Shown: positions 43,677 through 56,308 of the stretch, in pieces | Layout of the letters: each line of letters starts with the position of its first letter | Numbering within the stretch: the stretch's first letter is position 1 | Assembly (NCBI GenBank): GCA_025558075.1 | Contig: JAHLKF010000032.1 | Location: 100,521 to 164,520 of the forward strand | Direction: 5' to 3' | Length of the DNA: 64,000 nucleotides | From: Gaertneriomyces semiglobifer | Lineage: Eukaryota > Chytridiomycota > Chytridiomycetes > Spizellomycetales > Spizellomycetaceae | Made by a program: the position numbers and the translations under genes | The notes under the pieces: generated by a model | Databases searched by the model: none | What the model was told of the DNA's origin: nothing | What the model saw: only the letters and a program-made list of their open reading frames with translations

Positions 43677-46600
43677 ATGAAAACCAAATTCATTGTTTCG
43701 TTGATCGCTGTCACGGCGACTCCAGTGTGGGCACTACTGGAGTTGAAGTTGGGGATCATCGCGGTATGGAAAACTAAATTTTGTACGCGTGGGAGAATCT
43801 TGGACCGATTTTCACTAATAGAGGTACCTTGGTTTTCCTCAAACCAGCCGGCTGCTTCTCCGAATATTCCGTTGCAAGATGGTAAGTACCTGTATTTGAT
43901 ATTGTTTTTTTTTCCTAGCTTTTTATTTATGTGTGGGCGTGGTTTTTTTCCTTCCTTGACTTACTTAGCGTATGATGGAATTCGATATGCGGTACAGTTG
44001 GCGGCTCACGATTTTACGGCGGACGGTTCACGTCTGCCGGGGGTCGACATTGTTATAGAGTAAGTACTCCTGTGCTCCTGTAAAGAACATTTTTGGTTTG
44101 GACAGCGGATTCATTCAATGATTTTGGCAGGAGTGTTGACACGGCTGCAGGAGCCGGTGCTCAGAACGTGCAAGGCATCGGTGCCGGACAAGCCTTATTG
44201 GATACCGTCGATCTCATCAGGACGAAAAAAGTCGTAGGGTTGATTGGTGATACGTATTCTGATCCGTGCAAGACTGCTGCGGTTGTTGCCGGCCAGTTGA
44301 GAGTAAGCGTTTTTATCACACCTAGTTCGAAATTTAACAGCTTTGCGAAATCACTTTTTCTCAACCACGCGTTTTTTTTTTGTGAAAACATAGATTCCCC
44401 AATGTTCTCCGTCATGCTATGATCCTTCCCTGGCGAACAAGGAATTGTATCCGTACTTTTTCCGTACGATGGCCTCGGGGTTGGTGCAGGCGAATGCTGT
44501 TGGGGATGTGATCGAAGCGATGGGTTGGCAACGTGTGGTGATGTTGTATTCTCCTGATAGTATGGGATCGTCAGGTAGTGTCTAGCTTGCTTACTGCGAC
44601 AGTTACTTGCTATATCCAGAGTTAAACTAACTATTGGTGGGGCGTTTAGTGGCCGCGGCTTTTCGTGATCGGTCATTGGTCAAGAAGCAGACGGGGTTTA
44701 TTATTACCAAGGAAGTGTACTTTAACCAAGAAGGCTTGGCAAACCACGATTGGGAACGTACAGCAGAGCACATTGGAACGCTTCCGAACCGAGTTTTCTT
44801 CATCTCTGCGCAAATGCAAGAGATCAGTGCATTATTCAAGGCGTTAAAGTGAGTTTACTGTACCACACTCTCTGCATTTCCGTTTTCAATAACCGAATCC
44901 CACTTTAATTTACATCTGCAACATCATCCTTCAGCGAAAAAGGCTTATTGACAGAAGACCGTATCTGGATCACAACCCCCATGCTCGGACTCGGTCTCTA
45001 CATCGCCGACCTAGGACTCCCCAAAATCAAAGAAATCGGTCGTAACATCTGGTCCATCAACGCTCAAGAGTATTACACTACTGTCTCAGGAAGTCTTACT
45101 GAGGGGGCAATCTCGTTTCGACAAGACTTACTAAACAAGTTCGAAGTGGGAGGTGCACATGATCCCCCTAGACAAAGAACTTTGATCAACCCGTCCCCCT
45201 ATGCCGCGTTCGCTTATGATTGTACCTTACAAATGTTATTGGGTTTTCAACGGGTTGTGGAAGCGGGGGGAACGGTGGAGACTACGATAGATGATGAAGT
45301 GGAGACTGTGGATGTGAATCCGGAGAGTTTGGCTGAACAATATCTTGGATCGTTGTTGAGACCTCCTGGTAAGAGTTTCTGATATATTACATCGTTTAGA
45401 CGATGGGTTTGTTGTGCCACGGTTTTTGATTTGATTGTGCTTTTTGGCCCGGCGGTGTGATGCAGCTTTTGCGAATGTGACTGCTACCGGTTCACTTCAT
45501 TTCGCGACGACAGATGGCGATATTATGCTCATGGATGCGGTGGGTGATCGTATCGGACGGTACGAGTTTGCACAAATCGCGGATTCGGGTGTAGCTTGGA
45601 AAACGGTCAGTGTGGGAAAATGGTTCCTTTCCCCGCGCTTCACGTCTAGGGATATCGTATCTAACAATCCGCCTGTGGTTTTTATACTAGTTCGGATACG
45701 CTGGACTACCCGGTAGTAACGAAAATGTAACGATGCTCCAAACGACTCCGGTTAGGTTTGTCAATGATATCCCGTACATCGCCGATATCGTACCGAATAA
45801 GGATACGACCTTTACGGGAAATTCTCCTGCGGCGATTGCGATCACGGCCATAGCTGCTTTTATGATCGTTGTAGCGTTGTCGATACTTGGTTTGATCGTC
45901 ATTCACCGTGAAAACAAGGTGATCAAGGCTACTAGTCCGTTATTCAACCTTGTTACTCTTAGTGGTAAGATTGTTTGTTTGTGGGCTTCTTTATCACCGT
46001 TAAATCCCCGTTAAATCGCTCACCCTTGGTTCACAAGGAATCGTTTTGGCATACGCGGCATTGATCTGCATGGTTCAAAAACCTTCGATGTTCACCTGCA
46101 ATTTCGGGCTTGTCGGTCTGTGGACGGGATTCGCATTGGTGTTTGGACCGTTGAGCGCTAAGACTTGGCGTAAGTGGCGCATGCGTCGCTTTCTGCTTCA
46201 CAATCAGGGGGAAAGGGCTAACTAGTTCAATTCAATTCAACTCCCCACAGGCGTCTACCGCATCTTTGACAACGCCCGCGCCTTGGGAGGTTCGCTCACC
46301 AACCGTAACCTACTAGCCTTCACGACCATCGTAGTCAGCCTCGAACTCCTATTCCTCATCATCTGGATCGCGATCTCGCCTTATTCTCCTACACTCACCA
46401 TGTCGACGGATTACCAAACCTCCATGTGGCAGTGTAAGAGCACGGACAGGATTCAGAGTACAATGCAAATTGTGTTAATCGCTTACAATGGCGTGATTCT
46501 GGCGTTTACGGCGTATGTGTCGTATAAGGTATGCCCCCCTTTTGGCTCTCTCTACTCGTTTTGGAAGATGAGGTTTACTATTTCTTTTTTCTTTCTTTTT

Positions 46601-47676
46601 TTTCTATTGAAAAGTCGCGTGGGGCGTCGAGTAGGTTCAACGAGTCGACGTATATCGCGTTTTGCATTTATAATGTGAGTGTGTGGATAGAAAGGTTTTC
46701 ATTGTTATGTATTGCGCCACTTTTCGCTTATTTGGATATGGGGGTGTACGCGCGTGCACTACTAGGTTATCGTCGCGTGTGGTATCGGGGTGATCGTGAT
46801 ATTTATGGGGGACCTTTCGTACGGTGCACGATGGCACCTCCAGAACGTCGTCGGTAACGTATCGCATTTTCTTTTCCCCAACTCACGCACGACGCGCGCT
46901 CTTCCTAACCACCGCCCCGTCCCTCCCACTCATCTCTTGTTTATCAGTTCTCGTCGCCATCACCGTCTGCCTCCTCGCCCTCTTCGTCCCCAAATGTTTA
47001 GCACTGTACCTCACCATCGGCCAAGGCGCAAGTGGGGAACTTATGGTTCTCTCCAAGCACGCAACCGCCACTTCGGGTCCCACCACGCAAGCCACGCGTC
47101 CCATGTCGAAAGTTCCCAAAAAGACGGGTGTGGAAGAGGGACAGGTGAGGTATGCTTCTTGTATGGTGAGGAAGCAGAGGTTCATGTGGTACGGGCCTTG
47201 GATGGAGTGTGTGATGATCTGGAGTCCCGTTATCGGGAATCTGACGTTTCAGGTAAGGAGCAGAGGGGGTTTATTAAATTTATTTATCCTTCCTCGGTTT
47301 TGACGAACGTGTTGTTATTGTTCTACTGTTGTCTTTTTCCCCACACCCACACACACAGATGCGCGTCGTGGAAGAATCCGTCGTCCTGCACGCTACTAAC
47401 CTGATCATGACGACTTTACGTCAAGGCGCTACCGCCGAGGAATGTTTGTTTCAAGTGGAGGGACATGGAGCGACTGTGCAAATACAACCCGCCAACGTTT
47501 CGGATTTGGAGGAATGGCACAAATTGCTCAAGGCCTATACTGGTTCGTCGAATGCCACGGGTTCGTCGAATGACAAGAGGAGTGGTACTGCTCCCTCGAC
47601 TGGCAGGACTGAAGCACGTAGGCCGTCCTCGCACCCTTCTGTGGGAGTGAACAGCCCTGCTTCATTTGAAGTCTGA
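43677..47676 (+). CDS. GABA-B-like class C G-protein-coupled receptor
   Basis: Fifteen exons keep phase and give 938 residues: 43677-43763, 43824-43881, 43969-44059, 44131-44302, 44394-44574, 44650-44848, 44935-45368, 45466-45605, 45691-45964, 46038-46169, 46251-46528, 46615-46674, 46766-46853, 46948-47252, 47359-47676. A signal peptide (residues 1-~19) precedes a periplasmic-binding-protein-like ligand domain of about 440 residues, with GDTYSDPCKTAAVVAGQL, IPQCSPSCYDPSL and PYFFRTMASGLVQA. Seven helices run from about residue 500 (SPAAIAITAIAAFMIVV) to about 752, with the class C marks KTWRVYRIFDNAR and SSRFNESTYIAFCIYN. A ~185-residue cytoplasmic tail has a possible PH-like part and a Ser/Thr-rich end. 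Such receptors are numerous in chytrids; ligands are unknown. Nothing is broken. Confidence 0.93.
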
Positions 47677-48242
47677 TCCTCTGTCTTTTTGGCCTTTTCG
47701 CATCGATGTCTTATACCCCGTGTTTTTTCCCATCGATGTCTTATATTTGAACAAGTAAAAACGGTTTGCTTAGGGTAAACTGCAGAATACCTAAGCGGAA
47801 TACAATAAACGCATTACATATAAGGGTGGCCCAGCCACGAGTGAACGGGCAGCGAGCGAGGTAACTTCAACAGAGTTACCTTCTCCAAGGTTTGTGCAAA
47901 CTGTTATCGCGCTCTCACCAGCGACGGCCGCCGACGGGGTAACTACTGGCATCCCCAATGCAACCATTAATTATAACGTCTGGAGATCAGACGGAGCAGC
48001 CGTGCGCGCTGGGCATTTGCGACTGGGCACACAGGAGTTCCAACACGAATGAATACACATGTTGGCAGTCGCACAGAAGCATATACAGGCTGTACATGTG
48101 CAAACAGGCACTACGAGCATGCGTCGGAACAGTAACAGGTTGACAGCGAGACCTACCCGTGATCCCAGCACGGGTTGGTCATGCTCGTAAATAGTAGGGT
48201 GCGAACGCGCCTGCACCGCTCCGCTAACATTTCGAAAAAAAA
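47677..48242. other. Intergenic, no gene seen
   Basis: A 20-base block containing catcgatgtcttata is repeated at about 47701 and 47730. It otherwise holds the convergent 3' ends of the receptor and the unknown nuclear gene. Confidence 0.5.
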
Positions 48243-49046
48243 TCAGGAATAACATTCGGTTCGCTGTTCTTTCTGGTTCGTACGCACCCTTGGGGCAAGG
48301 ATAGATGGTGCGCCAAGCGCACAAGGCACATTGGAGAGGTCGATCGCTACCACATCCTTGAGGGCAGCTATATCTTGTTGCCGCAGCTTCGGCTTTTTCG
48401 GTGTGGCCACCTCGAATGGAACATCAGGGATGTGGTAGCTGACCGAGCCTTTTCGGATTTCAATGTGGCCCTCCGACTTTCGGCGCTTCCGTGGTGGTGC
48501 GCACGGCTCAATGGCATCTTGAGCCTCCTGGCCTTTTGCTTCGTGCCCCGCATTCAAGTCGTTTTCGACATCGGCGATACCCTGTTGAACCACCTGGTAA
48601 CCAACCTGCCGACCTTGGTTGATTACCTTGGTTCTTGATTCCTGGGGTATATCTTCATCCAGGACTTGTAGGCGTCTCTTGCTGTAGGCCGTCAAGAATA
48701 CGGCCTTTTCGCCTTGAAGTAGGCGACACATTCTGCTGCATGTCGCTGGAGACCAGAGGGAAGGTTTGGAACCTTGTTCATCGCCTTCAGGAACTCCATC
48801 TATTCCGAGTATGCACTCTCTGCCGATTTCAACTCCATCCATTCCAAGTATGCACTCTCTGCCAATTTCTATCTCACTATGTCCCTCTTGATGCCATTTT
48901 ATTATGGCTGTTCGCTCACCCCAATCTGCTGCGAGCACGCTGATGCTGATGGCTTCTTCGTTGATGCCTAGCGACTTCGCGGCATCTGCACTCAACCGAC
49001 GCTTTCCAGTTTTGAGGCTTTGACCTCCCACCGTGGGCTGCTTCAT
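48243..49046 (-). CDS. Hypothetical nuclear protein with an internal tandem repeat
   Basis: An uninterrupted 267-residue frame from the ATG at 49046. It has no recognised domain. Basic clusters RKRRKS and KKPKLR look like nuclear localisation signals. A 13-residue unit VEIGRECILGMDG is followed directly by VEIGRECILGIDG, an in-frame tandem duplication also visible in the DNA at about 48797-48870. The frame is long for this base composition and has protein-like content, so I take it as a gene, though upstream exons cannot be excluded. Confidence 0.5.
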   Translation of the reverse strand: MKQPTVGGQSLKTGKRRLSADAAKSLGINEEAISISVLAADWGERTAIIKWHQEGHSEIEIGRECILGMDGVEIGRECILGIDGVPEGDEQGSKPSLWSPATCSRMCRLLQGEKAVFLTAYSKRRLQVLDEDIPQESRTKVINQGRQVGYQVVQQGIADVENDLNAGHEAKGQEAQDAIEPCAPPRKRRKSEGHIEIRKGSVSYHIPDVPFEVATPKKPKLRQQDIAALKDVVAIDLSNVPCALGAPSILAPRVRTNQKEQRTECYS

Positions 49047-49811
49047 GCCTGTTGCTTGCTACGTTGTTATAAATTTGCTGTGGGAATCTTCAGATCTGAG
49101 CTTCCACCGTGTGAAAATACGAATTTGGCCCAAATCCGCGACCACTTTCACACACTGCTGTTTCGAATCCCCCAGTACAATTCAAGGGTCATGGTATCCA
49201 GTGCGAGTGCCTGTAGCAAAGGAACCGGCTCGGGATTTCCCAATGTAATAGAAATAATGACTTTAGTGAATCCCATGATGACCACGGCCTTTCAAGCTTA
49301 ATCGAGCTTCTGAAAGAAGCAATCGAATCCAACCGCATCCTATTCCGCATCTTGGAGGAGAGCACTCTACATGGACACAAAGTCTGATCCAGAGGATATA
49401 ATCGAACTGCGGTAATCCACATGATCTTCAAGAAAGCGTTTGTGGAAAGGCCAGATTAGGTGACTGTCAGGTATTCCCGCGGCGCTGGTCCGACCTATGG
49501 TTGCACGCTCCTTGTGCAATTGCAAAAGGAACACCCAATGATTAATATCAAGGAAGCAATGGTGATACTTGATTGACAGCACTTACTTTATATTCAGGTA
49601 AACACGCTGGAGGCGGCGTCCGGCAAAGAGAAACCTTTTCGTACAGGATTGTGGACTGGATTGTCTGGGGCATGTTAAAGAAACACCGCAACATATCACA
49701 CAGCTTAAGCGCACACTTCTCGGTGTTACGAATGGGCTCTTCTCGCTTTGCTGTGAATTTGAAAGAGCTCTTTGTTCCAGTAGTGATAGGTTCAGAGCCG
49801 CAAGCACACGG
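49047..49811. other. Region without a defensible gene
   Basis: Short overlapping frames on both strands only, none with family features. Confidence 0.4.
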
Positions 49812-50262
49812 CCTCACTGCACCACGACAGCATAACTACGCAAGCCATGACCAAGTCACATCCGGCGTAGCTTAGAGGACCGCGCTAGGGCGCCAGGACC
49901 CAGATGCCACCCGTTTGGAGTACCCTCGGCTTACCTGCACCACTACACAGATGTAGCAGCCAGGCTCCCATGGTGTCGATAGGGCCGGAGACAAGTGGTT
50001 GAAATGCCCTGTTCAACGCCCTGATGCGGATGATTACCCCTGTATAACCGGCCCTCCCTCACTGCACCACGACAGCATAACTACGCAAGCCATGACCAAG
50101 TCACATCCGGCGTAGCTTAGACGAGAGGAGCTCGACCACCAGGACCCAAATGCCACCCGTTTGGAGTACCCTCGGCTTACCTGCGCCACTACACAGAAGT
50201 AGCAGCCAGGCTCCCGTGGCGTCGATAGGGCCGGAGAGTGGTTGACATGCCCCGTTCAATGG
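49812..50262 (+). repeat. ~210-bp direct repeat, two copies
   Basis: 49812-50025 and 50053-50262 align over nearly their whole length (both start near cctcactgcaccacgacag and end near gatagggccggag), with a short divergent patch after tagcttaga. Confidence 0.9.
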
Positions 50263-50508
50263 CCTTCTTACACAGATATCACTGGTCGTACGCGTCTATC
50301 TCTGTAAACATGCTGTGTGAGCCCAAGTAATCAGACACATGCACTGAATTTGAAGTTCATACGTACATATATGATATACAGAGCTGAACGCGCTCACGGC
50401 AGTGCGTCGGTGGCGGTGTTTGCAAACAGGGAAGCAAACAGAGGAGCCGTCTTGAAGTCACGAGCGACGTCGATTAAGTCAAAAGCGGTACCAGTAACAC
50501 GGCGATCC

Positions 50509-50720
50509 ATGTGGCCAAGGGCACCAGCCATCCGAAATCCGTATGGCCAAGGGCACCAGCCATCCGAAATCCGTATGGCCAAGGGCACCAGCCATCTGAA
50601 ACCCGTATGGCCAAGGGCACCAGCCATCTGAAACCCGTATGGTCAAGGGCACCAGTCATCTGAAATCCGTATGGCCAAGGGCACCAGTCATCTGAAATCC
50701 GTATGGTCAAGGGCACCAGA
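50509..50720. repeat. 32-bp minisatellite, about 6.6 copies
   Basis: The unit contains tatggccaagggcaccagcc and then atccgaaatccg. Copies vary at C/T positions only. The array is uninterrupted and has no spacers. Confidence 0.95.
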
Positions 50721-50727
50721 AAAACTG

Positions 50728-50905
50728 ATGGCAGAGAACCACCGACAATAGCAGCGTAACTGGTGGCAGAGAACCACCGACAATAGCAGCGTAACTGGTG
50801 GCAGAGAACCACCGACAATAACCGAGTAACTGGTGGCAGAGAACCACCGACAATAGCAGAGTGATGATGGCAGAGAACTATCGACAATAACCGAGTAACT
50901 GACGG
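50728..50905. repeat. 35-bp minisatellite, about five copies
   Basis: The unit contains tggcagagaaccaccgacaa followed by tagcagcgtaactgg. It begins within ten bases of the end of the 32-bp array. Confidence 0.95.
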
Positions 50906-52438
50906 CAGGTAACTGCTTGACGCGTCCGGGGCGAAGGTGATCGCCTGACAGGCAAAGGTGATTGGCGTGATGATGGTGATGGTGAAGAAAGGTTGAAGGA
51001 GGATGGTGATGGGCTTCGAAATCCCTTGGCGCCGCCGCCCTGCTTCACGCTTCCGTCTATAAACCTCTGCACGTGCCCTTTCCCTTGTATGAGAATACAG
51101 CCAAAACGAAACGAAAAGGGAGATGAATCAGTATCTAATCAGATCAGATATCGCAAATAAAGGTGTTGCCTCTCCTTTCGTTTCGGCAGGACAAAAGCAC
51201 TCCTCAAAGGTGCCCGCAAGTGGCCGGGACACCTTGAGGGGCGCGCATACAAGGGCACGTTTACCCACAAGGCACAACCCTCGACTGAATTTGTGCTTCT
51301 TGACGGTTCGGATGGGAGCAAGCCGGCGCGCTTACAGCTCCCCACGCTAGCCGCCAAGGTCCCAGGAGAGAGCAACCGGTGAGCCTATGCAAACAAGTGC
51401 ACAAAACCAAGGGGCACCCCATTGCGCAGACGGAGAACACTTCCATAAAGGTCTGCACCCGCTGCAGCGCCGAATCCAACCCATGAAAGACTCTTGTACT
51501 AACCTCCTGCTTGTATACGAATGAGAAAGCACCGATTCTCATCTGGGGGCGATGAGGAAGGTCCTGCCCTTTTTATCTACGCGTCGTTTAGTGGTAAATC
51601 CAATGCTGACATGCCTTGCATATATATATATATATGTACCACCATGCATTCTGTATACGTACTGTGTGTATATGTGCCCCAGGATGCAAGGGCTGTCCAA
51701 GAGATCCCGCTTGAAATTGACCTGCCTTGTTCTTCTCGGCGTAGGTCTGACCGTTTGCTCTGTCGTTGACCTGCGTTCATCATCCAAGTTTCGGAATCAC
51801 GTATAATTCAATGGTATACCTATAACTATCTTATGTAAACCGCCATCAGGAGCAAAGGAAATTGTTCGGCTGAATCCATTAGAGCAAGGCGTCCATGTTA
51901 ATGCTGTAGTATTCTGGTACAAAGTGCCGAAGCGGGACGGATTATGGTGTGTTGGTGGCCATTCTTGCATTCCCGGTACAAGAAGGATCATACTGAAAAC
52001 GCATAGCCATAGACTAAAGCGCTTGTGGCGAGTAGTGCGGAAGGTCTTTCTTAATAAAGTACGTATTTGTCGAACCACCACCGTCCCGGAAGTGCTGAAT
52101 TCATGATCTTGAAGTCGAGAGCCGGCACGGGCGAGAACCATCGTCAACAGACCACAGGTTGAGCGAAGACTTCTAGGAGATGCATCCAGGAGCGATTAGT
52201 GCCATCCATGGCGTCTACCTTCGGCGGACGGTGCATCCTTTTGCTCCACAGTTGCATGCAAGTTGCTGTCAAAAAGGAGGTTTAAGCCGTGTTAAGCCGC
52301 AAGCAACGGCGGCTTGCACTGATACTTAAACAACCTGGAGAGAAATGGACATGTACAGTACGATTGGCTACCCAGACAGTATTACTGCCAAGCCGGTGCA
52401 TCGATGGAGAAGGAGAAGGACGAGGCGCTACTACGACC
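50906..52438. other. Intergenic, no gene seen
   Basis: Contains an AT dinucleotide run at 51620-51644. Several frames of 60-90 codons occur without family features. Confidence 0.45.
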
Positions 52439-54599
52439 ATGGTTAGCGTACCCATCCACAACGGCACTGGTAAACTCTGCCGGCATCGTCTGCTGAATCC
52501 CAGGCTGCTTCTGGCATTGCTCTTCCTGGGTACCCATGCGCTTCTGGCTTCGCTCTCAGCTCGCGACAGCTGGTTACCGCAGGCACTATCAGCAGATCCG
52601 CTGTCTAGGAAAGCAGGACCGTCTTTCGGGTGAGGAATATGCAAGTCCGATGCAGCGCCGGCCGCGAAACTCCAATACCACTGGCCACAGGTTGGGGGAT
52701 TTTCATACGTATGCCTTGGAGGGACAGCGCCACGGAATTGATCTGAATTCCTACGAACGTGCTGGATTGTACCGTACGGTCCACGACACCTATTCCAACA
52801 CTCCAGAAGAAAGCTTGCAAAATACTGGCGCTAACAGCCTTGCTTTACTGAAAGAGCTTGCAAACTCGCCTCTTTTAGACGAACTTGGGCCTTTCCTGGG
52901 GTTTGAAAACATGAGCATGAAAGAGCGCCCAATGTCTTACGATTATATGGGCAGAATATGTCCGCACCGCGATATGGCTTCGTTCGTTATTCAGATGGCC
53001 GTGCTAACTGCGCTCATTGCGGTCGCATCTCTTTGGATAACCTGGTCATCTTCGCACTGGAGGATTGCCCGCGAGGTCTTAATCACGTCATCCTTGATCA
53101 TCATGGTGTGCGTAGGAGTCAATTGGGTGGCAGGCCACATCATGGCTACTGCTAATGTCACCATCTTATACGGGCGCCCCTGGTTAATCTGTGCCACCTT
53201 CTTCTTCCTATGCCTGGGTATTCTCTTGGCTGGAGCTGCGGGATGGAATACCTTGGAAAAGCGCCGCTTCAATCCCGTCTTGTCACAGAATAGTGGCAGT
53301 CAAAGTACCTTACCCGGCACGATGGAGAAGACGCGACGCGTTCACCGGGTGGAGCACTTGCGGGATGCGGAGCAAGCCCTTCTCATTCTTTTTGGCGTAG
53401 AACAATTGGCAGCCACCGTAGCGGCATCAAAAGGGATCGGTATGGTTTACCCCGCCTTCTGGTTAAGCTTGTATCGCCTCCTTTCGCTGCTTACATTACA
53501 TGCCTCGCTACTCTCAACGAAATATCGCACGTCGTTCGACAAGCCTTCCACGACCGGAGTTGTTTTCGGGCGAGTATTACCGCCTCTATTGCTCGCGGCG
53601 TACGCTGTGTGCAATTTTCTGGCTGTGCATTACACTTACGAGCTTCTGACATTGCTGTTTCGAGCTGGGACTCCGTGGTTGATTGAAAGTTTCGACTATG
53701 ACGTTGTTAATGTTGGTCTCTATTACCATGGGACTGGGCTGTTCGCGCTTTTGTCCGTGGTGATGAGTTTTCCGATTATCGTGATCGGGGGCAGATGCAG
53801 ACTTTGGGCGGGAGTCGCTGCCGCAGGATTGGGGATGGTCTTGCTTGCGTCTGCATCCATTGTGTTTCCATACTCGCTTGAAAATGCTGCCCCAGCAACG
53901 ATCAAATATGCCGAGTACCACACCCTCGCGTTCAGAAATGGAACACTTCAAGTGGACCATTCGTCTGCTTATCTTAATGGATTGGACGTTGAAAAGGTAC
54001 ATATTGAGGCGAATCTAGACGACATGTCCGGGAAAGTTCAGTCGACGTGCACCGGCTATCAGTGCCGGCTTACTACTGAAAGATCTGCTGGCGAGCTTGA
54101 GGCATCACCTACTGGCAGCATGAACATTGGCGAATTTTCTGTCGTTCCTGACAGTAACAACACATATCGCATCGCGGTTACTACCTCAACTTGGTTGAGC
54201 TGCTACATATCATTGACCACCAATTCGCGGTACCTCGTAGAGAACTCGTGGATTGACGGTATGAAGCCGGAACCTCCCGAAGAATACAATCCTCGGCTAC
54301 TACATTATGTCAACCGTAGTTTCGGTGCGAGTGATACATGGCATGCATTCGTATCCCTTCGCGATTTCGCGGACTACCGGGTTCAACGGGAGATTCATTT
54401 GGATTCCAATATCGATTGGAACTCGAGAGCTCTCAAGTGGGACATCGAAGTATCGTGTGATATCAGCGGCCAGAAAGGGAACGAGGCCCTCTTATTATAT
54501 CCAAGCATTGCTTCTGCCATACCTGAATGGGCAACATTGCGCACAAGCGAAAGCTATGGTTCAGCCAGGGTCGAGGTTGAACGAATGATGTCCTTCTAA
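52439..54599 (+). CDS. ERMP1/Pff1-like membrane protein lacking its M28 peptidase core
   Basis: Two exons (52439-52629, 52691-54599) with a 61-bp intron give 699 residues. An N-terminal helix (RLLLALLFLGTHALLASL) is followed within ~45 residues by the last part of an M28 peptidase domain: GDFHTYALEGQRHGIDL, then YRTVHDTYSNTPEESLQNTG. Next come about eight membrane helices and a ~230-residue lumenal C-terminus, as in vacuolar/ER M28 proteases. Those proteins have ~300 residues of zinc peptidase after the first helix. Here that core and its metal ligands are missing, and the final ligand in the family's YHT motif is Arg (YRT). It should be enzymatically dead. The deletion junction coincides with the intron. 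Confidence 0.75.
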
Positions 54600-55149
54600 T
54601 AATGATGCAGCTAACATCCAGTCCGACTTCCGATTATTTGTATTTTCATCAGCTCAAGTGTACTTAGTACCAATAGTGTACTTAGGACCAATTCTTGTGA
54701 CGACTGCGTACGTTGGACGGAAAATGGCGAGGCTCCCGTCCCTTTTCTCACTACAGCCAGGAACAACCTTGTTGGAAGCGCAAGTAATAGGAAAAGTACG
54801 CAGCTGATGGCTGGTTCTTGCATAGTGGTGTCCCAAGCGCTTCTCGATCATAAACACAGATACCGGAATCTAGTTGTTTGCGACTGATTTGTATTCTAAA
54901 ACATTTTGTTAAACACTACATACATCAAAAGCGGTGTTAGCATATTGAACGCTTGAACTGTGCAGTAATGATGCACTAGTCACACACCACAAATAGCACA
55001 CTGATCGCTGCCGGGGTGTGACTGGCAGGGAGTGCCACTGCCACAATGCTGAGTGATAGACCTTTTATCTGTAGAGTAAGAGAATGAAAAAAAGTGTGTT
55101 AGCCCAACTTTGGCAGTATGTGGTCTTGAGGAAATACCATTGACGCAAG
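54600..55149. other. Intergenic, no gene seen
   Basis: AT-rich convergent 3' region. A 20-base block with gtgtacttagtaccaa repeats at 54658-54690. Confidence 0.45.
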
Positions 55150-55718
55150 TCATGAAGCCTTTACTGCAGATGCATGTCTGTTGACCATTGCCAAGCAGTA
55201 GGTCTTTTGCATAGCCTTAGCAGCTTGTGACATAAGTCGTTGACCAACGCAGCACTTGGTATTGTTTTTGATGTCTTGGAAACATTTGCCATCCCAGTTT
55301 GTTGCGTTTTTCAAATCCGCGGGGCCAACTCCTCTTACCTGTGACGGGATGGGTCTCATCACACCCTGGAAAAAGAGGTTCAGTTCCACTTGAAAAGCAA
55401 ATAAGCCGCTCTTGTGAGACTTACGTATGTATCCGTAATGGCTAACCATGTCGCGGGCTGATTTACACCAGGGATCGTATATTGGATCCCAGGAAAGCTC
55501 ATTATGACAAAGCCGCCGTTCTGCCTCAGCTGCTATTTCCACTTACGTTTTTGCAAGCAGCATTGGCTGCATAGTCGTCGGGAGGACCGACACCGTCGTT
55601 TGCTGCAACGCCACCCATCTATAGGGCAAAAGATATAAGTGGTTATGCAGAATTCAAGCAAGTGCGAAATACGAACCACGGCCAAGGCAGCGAGGAAATT
55701 CGGGCCGACTTTCACCAT
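55150..55718 (-). CDS. Small secreted Cys-containing protein
   Basis: Five exons (55718-55677, 55618-55547, 55497-55425, 55365-55339, 55274-55150) with introns of 49-64 bp give 112 residues. A signal peptide (MVKVGPNFLAALAVMGGVAA) is followed by a mature region of about 92 residues with seven Cys, including KCCVGQR near the C-terminus. No family is recognised. It is read head-to-head with the small secreted protein at 56014, with 295 bp between the start codons. Effector-like in size, but that is only an inference. Confidence 0.65.
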
Positions 55719-55935
55719 GGTTCCTGTCGACGAAATGTGATCGATGTCGGCAAAGAGGTTGCACGATATCGCGGACGCAGACAGTCAACGACCGCATTAT
55801 ATATTACCGTCAATGAGATGTCGATGCCATAGTTCCGACTGGTCTGCGGCTTACGCCGACGGCGCATCGCGGCTTTGCGGCTTAACTCACGGCCTACCGA
55901 GACGGATAGGATCCCTTTCAGAAAGTTCCCTCCTT

Positions 55936-55941
55936 TATAAA
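55936..55941 (+). promoter_or_regulatory. TATA box of the 57-residue secreted protein
   Basis: TATAAA, 78 bases before the ATG at 56014. Confidence 0.5.
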
Positions 55942-56013
55942 GGGAACCCGCCCCCAAGTTTCCCCAGCCGGAACATCCATCTATTGCTTTTTAATCTTCC
56001 ACGATCGCACCTC

Positions 56014-56187
56014 ATGTTGCTGACAGTATTCTTTTCGTTCTTCCTGGCCGGCTTCGTACTGGCCGCGCCCGTTGCGAATGATGCAGGCGCCACAACGCTC
56101 GCCTTCCCCCCCAAGGACGTGAGTTCGGTCCAGTTCAAGCAAGGCTCACAGGTAGATATCAGCGATGTCAATTTCAATCGAGACTGA
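56014..56187 (+). CDS. Short secreted peptide
   Basis: 57 residues with a clear signal peptide (MLLTVFFSFFLAGFVLA, cleavage before APVAND) and a ~40-residue mature part without Cys, ending in DISDVNFNRD. No family is recognised. Part of its 3' end and downstream DNA reappears in decayed form at about 58066-58125. It shares its promoter region with the divergent gene at 55718. Confidence 0.55.
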   Translation: MLLTVFFSFFLAGFVLAAPVANDAGATTLAFPPKDVSSVQFKQGSQVDISDVNFNRD

Positions 56188-56308
56188 TGCCTGTTTGTTT
56201 GGGTGCGACGCGATTTCGGGTATTAATTTGAAGTTTGGACACAGTGCGATGATACTTCACAGATGCTCTATCTGATCTATTCCTTTTACACTATGCGTTT
56301 CAGTATTG

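Noticed and set aside
50509..50905. Regular direct repeats that look CRISPR-like
   Set aside because: Units abut without unique spacers and the genome is eukaryotic; these are minisatellites.
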